Shown here piece by piece: positions 58,034 to 64,000 of a DNA stretch of 64,000 nt. The position numbers and the translations under genes were made by a program. Where the stretch lies: NCBI RefSeq assembly GCF_000374845.1, contig NZ_KB895424.1, forward strand, positions 1 through 64,000, written 5' to 3'. This DNA comes from Paenibacillus terrigena DSM 21567. Lineage in GTDB: Bacteria; Bacillota; Bacilli; Paenibacillales; Paenibacillaceae. Under the pieces are notes generated by a model that was given only the letters and a program-made list of their open reading frames with translations, did no database searches and had not been told where the DNA came from. The number at the start of each line of letters is the position of its first letter. The stretch's first letter is position 1.

Positions 58034-59083
58034 ATGAACTTCAAAAAAATCCTTACAAGTACTATGGTTGCATCGCTCGTACTCAGCGGAACCGCTATGG
58101 CCGCAAGCAATAATAGCTTTAAGCTGCCAACCAACATGCACAAGCTGGTGCAAAAACAAGTCGACGTGACTGGTGACAAAAAAGCGGACATCATCACACT
58201 TTATGGCCAGAAGGAGAAGGCAAGCGATATATATAATGAGGAATTGCTGCTTGTCATTAATGATGGTAAGTCAAAGAAAACGACCTCTATTTCGCTCCAT
58301 GACGGCGGGTATTCTCCTCAGCTCCTCGTTCCGGATCTTACCAATGATAAAGTGGCTGATATTATGGTTACTGCCGATACAGGCGGAAGCGGCGGTTATA
58401 AAACCAGCCATATTTACACTTTGAAGAACAACAAGCCTGCAGAACTTCCACAGCCAGGGCTTGCCAAAGGTAAGGTCGGCGTGCAGGGAAATGCTTTCAT
58501 TGACTTGAAACCAATCGTTCTGAACAAAAAAGGCGCCTACACGTTGCAAGGGGTTGAGAGAGTTGGAACTACCGTTTCGGATACAATCGCTTACGTTACC
58601 TCCGATTGGAAGTGGAACCAGGGCAAATGGGAGCTGTTTAACGTCAAAATAGAGCAGCCTAAGAAAGAATCGAATTCGTCTCAGGATCAGGTGAAAAGCT
58701 CGATTTACAAAAATACCGAAGCAAACTTCAGTGTAGAAATACCTTCCTCTTGGAATGGTAACTATAAGGTGCGCGCTGAAAAGTCCGACAGCATGTTCCC
58801 TTCGGCCAAGCATGTCGTTTACTTTGACTACACAACGAAGGATAAAAAAGATTCCCAATCGCTAATTACCATCTCTGTCTTCGCACAGAACGATTGGAAC
58901 AAGCTTTCCGATGATGACAAGAGCCAAATCGGAGGTACCCTTGCTGAGGCAAACGGTATGGTATATGTGTTAACAACACCTCAATCCAACCCGTTTGATC
59001 CTCAATCAGCTGACGGCAAGAAGTTTGATCAAATGTTCAAAGATTTGAACCTGAAAAAAGGATTTTCTGTTCTTAAAAAATAG
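58034..59083 (+). CDS. secreted protein of unknown function with VCBS/FG-GAP-like half
   Basis: 349 residues with a signal peptide (VASLVLSGTAMA, cleavage near AMA-AS). Residues 40-190 show the D-x-T-x-D-K-x-A-D pattern twice (VDVTGDKKADII, VPDLTNDKVADIMV), as in FG-GAP/VCBS-like beta-propeller or calcium-binding repeats. Residues 225-349 are a separate domain with an NFSVEIPSSWNG start similar to lipoprotein/PsbP-like domains. AGCAGGAATC upstream. No neighbours to suggest a role. Confidence 0.7.
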   Translation: MNFKKILTSTMVASLVLSGTAMAASNNSFKLPTNMHKLVQKQVDVTGDKKADIITLYGQKEKASDIYNEELLLVINDGKSKKTTSISLHDGGYSPQLLVPDLTNDKVADIMVTADTGGSGGYKTSHIYTLKNNKPAELPQPGLAKGKVGVQGNAFIDLKPIVLNKKGAYTLQGVERVGTTVSDTIAYVTSDWKWNQGKWELFNVKIEQPKKESNSSQDQVKSSIYKNTEANFSVEIPSSWNGNYKVRAEKSDSMFPSAKHVVYFDYTTKDKKDSQSLITISVFAQNDWNKLSDDDKSQIGGTLAEANGMVYVLTTPQSNPFDPQSADGKKFDQMFKDLNLKKGFSVLKK

Positions 59084-59106
59084 TCTGACGAACGGGCTAC
59101 ACGAAG

Positions 59107-59148
59107 AGGGCTGTCCAGTCATCGAAGATAACAGAGGACAGCCCTTTA
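59107..59148 (+). terminator. terminator after 58034 gene
   Basis: Stem AGGGCTGTCC / GGACAGCCCT with a 19-nt loop, then TTTATG. Confidence 0.8.
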
Positions 59149-59516
59149 TGCGCTTGGCAGCGAAGACTGTACATACATAATGTGAATTGTCTCGCGATGC
59201 GAACTGAGTTTTAGGTATATTTTCTTGTTGGAAATGATGTGTTGCGGCTGAACATGCCGTTCTTGTCCTTATTTGTTCCCAATGTCTCTAATCGAATCGT
59301 ATCGATTATGTATTGCAAAAATTGAAGTGAACGGAATGATAGGAACCTGGCCATGAGGTCAGGTTTTCATTTTGGGAACGAATATTTCCGCAATATTATT
59401 GATTTACAGCGAGATTTGCCTTCCATATTTGTCTATAGATTTGTTACTATGATACTAAGACGAATGGAAGTAATCTATAAGTGTTATAAATTAATTAATA
59501 TCGTGGAGGGAATGTA
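59149..59516. other. upstream region of the GH3 gene
   Basis: No gene. A hairpin AACCTGGCC / GGTCAGGTT with TTTTCATTTT (59344-59373) resembles a terminator. A possible -10 TATGATACT lies near 59450. Confidence 0.5.
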
Positions 59517-62297
59517 TTGAAAAACCAAAAATTTGGAGTTCCATTAGAAGGCTTTGCTGAATTTAGCAGAAAAGTAGCCGCAGAAGGTGCTGTGTTGCTA
59601 AAGAATGATGGGAATTTTTTTCCCGTTAGGAGAAACGTTTCGATTTTTGGCAGAACCCAAGTGAACTATTATCGCAGCGGTACAGGTTCGGGCGGCAGTG
59701 TCCATGTTACCCATACAACCAATCTGTTAGACGGTCTTCGGAGTAAAGAGAATATCACCGTCAATGAAGAGTTAGCAGCGGTATATGAGAAATGGATTGA
59801 GCAGAATCCATTCGATAATGGCGGAGGCGGTTGGGCGGCTGAGCCGTGGCACCAGAAGGAGATGCCTCTAACCGATGAGCTGGTGAAGGAAGCAAGAAAC
59901 AAATCCGACAAGGCGATCATTGTGATCGGACGTACGGCAGGAGAAGATCAGGATAACGCTGATGCGCCGGGAAGTTACCAGTTGACGGCAGAAGAAAAAG
60001 CAATGCTGCAGCGGGTGACCACACATTTTGAACAAACGGCTGTTGTACTCAACGTATCGAATATTATTGATATGAGCTGGATGAACGATGCCAGCTACGT
60101 GCACCCGATTTCATGCGTGATCTACGCGTGGCATGGCGGCATGGAAGGCGGCAATGCTATTGCAGACGTGCTGGCTGGTGACGTGACACCGAGCGGTAAA
60201 TTAACGGATACGATTGCGTATTCGATCGACGATTATCCTTCAACTCGCAACTACGGCCATGAGCTAAGAAGCGTGTATGAAGAAGATATCTACGTCGGTT
60301 ACCGTTTTTTCGAAACGTTTCAACCCAATAAGGTCCAGTTTGAATTTGGTTATGGCTTATCTTACACCGTATTTAGCATAATGCCTGAGGAAGCCAAGCT
60401 GGCCGTCAAAGAGGGGAAACAATACATTGAAATCGGCGTAACTGTACAAAATACGGGAGCCGAATTTGCAGGTAAAGAGGTCGTTCAAGTTTATTATGAA
60501 GCGCCGCAAGGGAAGCTGGGCCAACCGGCAAGAGTCTTGGCAGCATTCGAAAAGACGAAGGAGCTTCAGCCGGGCGAATCGCAGCGTCTTACCGTGAGTT
60601 TCCCTATTCATGCGATGGCTTCTTATGATGACGTCGGAGTGACAGGGCATCCTTCCGCCTATGTGTTGGAAGCCGGAACCTATCACCTGTACGTGGGGAA
60701 TAGTGTCAAGAATGTCGTTGAAATCGACGTTGAAGGACAAAAAGGATACATCGTGGAGACCCTTCAAGTTATAGAACAGCTGCAAGAGGCGATGGCGCCA
60801 ACGGAAAGCTTTACGCGAATGAAACCGGGCACTCGGAATGAAGACGGTACCTATGAACTTACCTATGCAGAGGTGTCGACACGCAAGGTTTCGATGGCGG
60901 AACGGATCGAGCAGAATCTTCCTAAGACGCTGGAGCAGACGGGGAACCAAGGGTATAGGTTAAGGGACGTTTATGACCAGAGAGTGAGCATGGAAGCTTT
61001 TATCGCTCAGCTTAGCGATGAGGATCTTGCCGCCATCGTTAGAGGAGAAGGTATGAGCAGTCCGCTCGTCACACCGGGTACAGCTTCAGCCTTCGGGGGT
61101 GTAAGTGATCCATTATTGAGTTACGGCATTCCGGTTGCCTGTACGGCGGACGGTCCGTCTGGGATTCGGATGGATAGCGGTCAGAAGGCGACGCAAGTGG
61201 CCATTGGAACCTTACTTGCTGCAACATGGAACACCGAATTGGTCGAAGAGCTTTACGTCATGGAAGGCCAAGAATTATTAAGCAATAACATCGACGCTTT
61301 GCTTGGACCGGGATTAAATATTCGGCGCAGTCCGCTGAATGGGCGTAATTTTGAGTATTTCTCGGAAGATCCGCTCATTTCCGGGATGTTCGCTGCAGCG
61401 TGCACGCGCGGTATTATGAAAGGCGGCTCGAATGGCACGTTGAAGCATTTCGCCTGCAATAACCAGGAGAAGCACCGCAGCAAGGTAAATGCCATCGTAT
61501 CTGAGCGCGCCCTCCGGGAGATTTATCTGAGAGGATTTGAAATCGCGGTCAAACAGGGCGGTGCAAATTCGATCATGACCTCCTACAATCCTATTAACGG
61601 GCATTGGGCTGCGTCGAATTATGATTTGAACACCACAATTCTGCGTGGGGAATGGGGCTTCAAAGGCATCGTGATGACGGATTGGTGGGCGATCATGAAT
61701 GATGTTGTTCATGGAGGGCCTGCGGATCGGAAACTTACGAATATGATGGTCCGTGCACAAAACGATCTGTATATGGTTGTGGGTAACTACGGCGCGGAGA
61801 CGAATATTTGGGGAGACAATACGATTGAATCCTTGGCAAACGGCTCCTTAACCCGCGGTGAGCTGCAGCGCTGTGCTACGAATATTTGTGAGTTCTTGAT
61901 GCAAGCACCGGTGTTCTCCAGAGAGCAAGTGATTGAAGAAACAATCCTAGCTTTCAAAGCGAATCCAACGCTTTCGTCGGAACAAGCGCAAGCATTATCC
62001 CACAATGCACAGGTTACAGTTTCTGCGACAGGGTCCACCTTGATGAAGGTTGAACAGGCTGGGGTATATCGGATCTTTGCTCATGTCATGTCACCGGATA
62101 ACGAGTTGGCTCAAAGCGCGTGTAACGTAACCTTGAACGATCAGACGGTGACGACGATTCAAACCAACGGTACAGAAGGCAGTTGGATCCAGTTGAAGCT
62201 GCTGAAAATCGAACTGGAAACAGGCGTATATGAACTGAAGTTTGATTTTGTCAAACCAGGCATGCAGATTGATTGGATCGAGTTTAAGCAAGTGTAA
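59517..62297 (+). CDS. glycoside hydrolase family 3 beta-glycosidase, swapped domain order
   Basis: 926-residue cytoplasmic enzyme (no signal peptide). The usual C-terminal GH3 alpha/beta sandwich comes first (AAEGAVLLKNDGNFFPV near 19; AIIVIGRTAGEDQDNAD near 140), then a fibronectin-III-like domain (300-400), then the catalytic TIM barrel with LGPGLNIRRSPLNGRNFEYFSEDP near 597, KHFACNNQE near 643, and nucleophile Asp722 in GIVMTDWWA. A beta-sandwich (CBM6/35-like, 830-926) ends it. This order is known in some bacterial GH3 enzymes. Start TTG 59517 has GGAGGG 6 nt upstream; an out-of-frame ATG (59512) overlaps it and opens only ATG TAT TGA. Confidence 0.93.
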   Translation: MKNQKFGVPLEGFAEFSRKVAAEGAVLLKNDGNFFPVRRNVSIFGRTQVNYYRSGTGSGGSVHVTHTTNLLDGLRSKENITVNEELAAVYEKWIEQNPFDNGGGGWAAEPWHQKEMPLTDELVKEARNKSDKAIIVIGRTAGEDQDNADAPGSYQLTAEEKAMLQRVTTHFEQTAVVLNVSNIIDMSWMNDASYVHPISCVIYAWHGGMEGGNAIADVLAGDVTPSGKLTDTIAYSIDDYPSTRNYGHELRSVYEEDIYVGYRFFETFQPNKVQFEFGYGLSYTVFSIMPEEAKLAVKEGKQYIEIGVTVQNTGAEFAGKEVVQVYYEAPQGKLGQPARVLAAFEKTKELQPGESQRLTVSFPIHAMASYDDVGVTGHPSAYVLEAGTYHLYVGNSVKNVVEIDVEGQKGYIVETLQVIEQLQEAMAPTESFTRMKPGTRNEDGTYELTYAEVSTRKVSMAERIEQNLPKTLEQTGNQGYRLRDVYDQRVSMEAFIAQLSDEDLAAIVRGEGMSSPLVTPGTASAFGGVSDPLLSYGIPVACTADGPSGIRMDSGQKATQVAIGTLLAATWNTELVEELYVMEGQELLSNNIDALLGPGLNIRRSPLNGRNFEYFSEDPLISGMFAAACTRGIMKGGSNGTLKHFACNNQEKHRSKVNAIVSERALREIYLRGFEIAVKQGGANSIMTSYNPINGHWAASNYDLNTTILRGEWGFKGIVMTDWWAIMNDVVHGGPADRKLTNMMVRAQNDLYMVVGNYGAETNIWGDNTIESLANGSLTRGELQRCATNICEFLMQAPVFSREQVIEETILAFKANPTLSSEQAQALSHNAQVTVSATGSTLMKVEQAGVYRIFAHVMSPDNELAQSACNVTLNDQTVTTIQTNGTEGSWIQLKLLKIELETGVYELKFDFVKPGMQIDWIEFKQV

Positions 62298-62312
62298 TTG
62301 GAAAAATGGCAC

Positions 62313-62343
62313 AAAACCCGACCGGATTGAGGTCGGGTTTTCA
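62313..62343 (+). terminator. terminator after the GH3 gene
   Basis: Stem AAAACCCGACC / GGTCGGGTTTT. Confidence 0.93.
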
Positions 62344-62372
62344 TCTTAATTGTATGGGAAAGTGCTACCTGT

Positions 62373-62570
62373 TTATTTGATGAATTTCGTTACAGTCATA
62401 TGCTTGACCTCGGACATATTCCCCATATCGTCTTTCAGCGTAATACCGATGATGGATATCATCTCATGGAATATCCAATCGTAGCAGCACTGGTGTTTGA
62501 GTCTGCTCACCGAGACTACTCCCATAGCAGCACTAGTGTCATGATCTGCACTCACCATGTAAATCCACAA
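62373..62570 (-). pseudogene. possible remnant of a surface-protein C-terminus
   Basis: A 65-codon minus-strand frame ends ITLKDDMGNMSEVKHMTVTK, like the D-x-x-GN-x-S-E repeat ends of bacterial Ig-like surface domains. There is no ribosome site or upstream domain, so it appears decayed. It may be chance. Confidence 0.35.
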
Positions 62571-62590
62571 CCTCTTACGGCTGTGGGTTT
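62553..62590 (+). repeat. second copy of the module-B terminator flank
   Basis: CACCATGTAAATCCACAACC (62553-62572) is identical to 50847-50866; both continue as a CCACAACC / GGCTGTGG-type hairpin and GGGTTT. This is the 3' flank of ssrA-end module B found 11.7 kb away. Confidence 0.75.
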
Positions 62591-62615
62591 AATATGAGAT
62601 GTCACGATTACGCGA

Positions 62616-62647
62616 AACTCTCGGTCTATCATGCCGGGAGTTTTTTG
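62616..62647 (+). terminator. intrinsic terminator
   Basis: AACTCTCGG / CCGGGAGTT with a short loop and six T. Confidence 0.85.
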
Positions 62648-62951
62648 TTGTACAGTTAAGAGAGAAAAGGTAGGACCTAAGGAGGTAAACGCTATCTTTA
62701 TACCTATAAAAACGCGACATGAGGGCCTTCATGTCAACAAGTGTATACCCAATGTCATAAATTATCTATTTGAAAGGAAGGCCACATTTCATAATGTTAC
62801 TGTAAGGACATTTACATATGTTATAAGCTTCTATGACGTGTCGGAATCTCGGAAGGGAGGAAAGAGCATCGAGGTAAGCTGAAATGGAAGCGCATACCAT
62901 TTGGGAGTTTGATGTTTCTTGACTCAAGAATCAGAAGGGAGTTAGCACGAT
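62648..62951. other. upstream region of the DUF4855 gene
   Basis: No supported gene; an 83-codon frame here has no ribosome site or recognisable motif. The inverted repeat CTTGACTCAAG (62925-62935) precedes the start codon. Confidence 0.5.
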
Positions 62952-64000
62952 ATGAGAAGGAGTAGAAAATGGGTTGCGCTAATCATGGCTGCGATCATGA
63001 TCGTAACGATGATGCCGATCGCGCAAGCGGAAGAGGCGCTGCCTACACAGAAAAAAGAACAGACGTCAACCGACCTGCCTGGCGGAGTCGATCCGGTTGA
63101 TCCATTGGTTCAACCGATTGCTAACGCAGAGGGCGTCACTGCATCGGTATACAACGACGTCTATCGCAACCTGGCTGCAGGACTGTCTTATGAGTGGTCA
63201 GAAGAGCCGGAAGCATCTTATCCGGACGTCGACAACAAATTGACGGATGGCAAATATGGAGCGAACGATAGATCCGACAAAGCATGGGTTGGACATCATT
63301 TGAAGAAGACACGCGAAGTCGTGTTCGATCTCGGAGATAAGAAGTCCATCACGGCTATTAAAGCGCATTTCTTAGAAGATTGGCCATCGAATAACGTGCT
63401 CTTGCCGTTAACGGTCTCGATGTACGTCTCCGATGACAAGGTGAACTGGGGATTGCTCAAAGATAATGCCACACAGAAACTGTGGAATAACGGCAAATAC
63501 GATGAGACGTACCAGTGGGATGGAAGCAAGGACGGCATTAAACCGATCGGACCAGATGCGAAAATCGCATATGCACGGTACGTGAAAGTGATGTTCTCCA
63601 TGCATCCTTCGGCGATGACACTCGTGGATGAGATTGAAATTATCGGTCAAGACGGGCAAGCAGCGGGAGCGGTAACCGTGCCGTCACATGAGTCGAAGCT
63701 CTTGGCGCCTGGTGAAGCGACGGCGGGGATTGAGGATCTAGGGCTGCTCTATAATGGACATTATGCTGGCGGTAAAGGCGATTGGTCGAAGGATCGCATT
63801 ATTCCGAATATCAGTTACGTGGATAAAGTTACGAAGCAGCCGACAGAATGGCTCTTCGACGGCGTCCTTTATCTCGGGACGAACTCTCCGGAAGGTCGCA
63901 GCTTCGGGGCGGGGTCGGGTGATCCGTCCATTCTTGCAGACTGGAAATGGTATTTGAATAAAACTTTCGCGGCAGATGGCGATATGAAGCACCTGAATGA
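62952..64000 (+). CDS. secreted DUF4855 protein with discoidin-like domain (5' part only)
   Basis: Open to the window end; 349 residues are visible. Signal peptide about 1-26 (VALIMAAIMIVTMMPIAQA). Residues 95-220 look like a discoidin (F5/8 type C) carbohydrate-binding domain (VVFDLGDKKSITAIKAHFLEDW; MYVSDDKVNWGLL; YARYVKVMFS). From about 255 the DUF4855 domain begins (LLYNGHYAGGKGDWSKDRIIP; WLFDGVLYLG). Such proteins are common on Paenibacillus surfaces. GGGAG lies about 10 nt before the ATG. Confidence 0.85.
   Translation, partial: MRRSRKWVALIMAAIMIVTMMPIAQAEEALPTQKKEQTSTDLPGGVDPVDPLVQPIANAEGVTASVYNDVYRNLAAGLSYEWSEEPEASYPDVDNKLTDGKYGANDRSDKAWVGHHLKKTREVVFDLGDKKSITAIKAHFLEDWPSNNVLLPLTVSMYVSDDKVNWGLLKDNATQKLWNNGKYDETYQWDGSKDGIKPIGPDAKIAYARYVKVMFSMHPSAMTLVDEIEIIGQDGQAAGAVTVPSHESKLLAPGEATAGIEDLGLLYNGHYAGGKGDWSKDRIIPNISYVDKVTKQPTEWLFDGVLYLGTNSPEGRSFGAGSGDPSILADWKWYLNKTFAADGDMKHLN

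Noticed and set aside
62631-62882. 83-codon plus-strand frame upstream of the DUF4855 gene
   Set aside because: Begins inside a terminator hairpin, lacks a ribosome site and recognisable motif.

Overview
The window reads as a chromosome segment of a Paenibacillaceae bacterium, most likely Paenibacillus or a close relative. The grounds are mid-range G+C, AGGAGG-type ribosome sites, some TTG and GTG starts, S-layer-homology and DUF4855 surface proteins, and a gene order close to one Bacillus subtilis region: hprK-lgt-ppaX-yvoF, his operon, yvcD-trxB, rapZ-yvcK-whiA-crh, clpP, cggR-gapA-pgk-tpiA-gpmI-eno, secG-rnr-smpB-ssrA. All assignments come from reading the sequence; no database search was run.

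Layout. 1-1290: 3' end of a 23S rRNA gene followed directly by eight tRNA genes (Ser, Met, Val, Thr, Asp, Phe, Tyr, Lys) with no 5S gene between. 1.3-10 kb: tagO (wall polymers), an NlpC/P60 cell-wall hydrolase, a PucR-type regulator, the shared sugar-ABC ATPase msmX/ugpC, then hprK-lgt-ppaX-acyltransferase and a polysaccharide deacetylase. 10.2-19.2 kb: hisZGDBHAF-hisIE-hisJ and prs. The his promoter carries a palindrome over its -10 box, hisH is strikingly G+C rich, and a 357-bp spacer splits the operon. 19.2-27 kb: TPR protein, trxB, a CuA-type copper lipoprotein, glucokinase, rapZ-yvcK-whiA and an HPr/Crh protein. 27-33 kb: SIMPL protein, potABCD polyamine importer with an attenuator-like leader, and a secreted DUF3298 protein. 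33-41 kb: CtsR-controlled clpP, tRNA-Arg, and the CggR-controlled glycolytic operon. 41-47 kb: secG, rnr, a methyltransferase, smpB and ssrA, i.e. protein export and ribosome rescue.

47-56 kb is the accessory part. The 3' end of ssrA recurs as short copies (47314, 50395, 50833, 54824), each followed by its own hairpin terminator. Two copies are preceded by the same 95-bp block, and a degenerate internal ssrA fragment lies at 55738. This looks like repeated insertion at the tmRNA attachment site. Cargo includes a secreted PHP-domain S-layer protein, a broken and an intact VOC-family gene, a membrane protein, and a MarR-SDR-ketosteroid isomerase module with repeated operator-like motifs. No integrase is visible.

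56-64 kb: AraC/GyrI-type regulator, HD phosphohydrolase, a secreted protein, a domain-swapped GH3 glycosidase, and the start of a DUF4855 surface protein cut by the window end.
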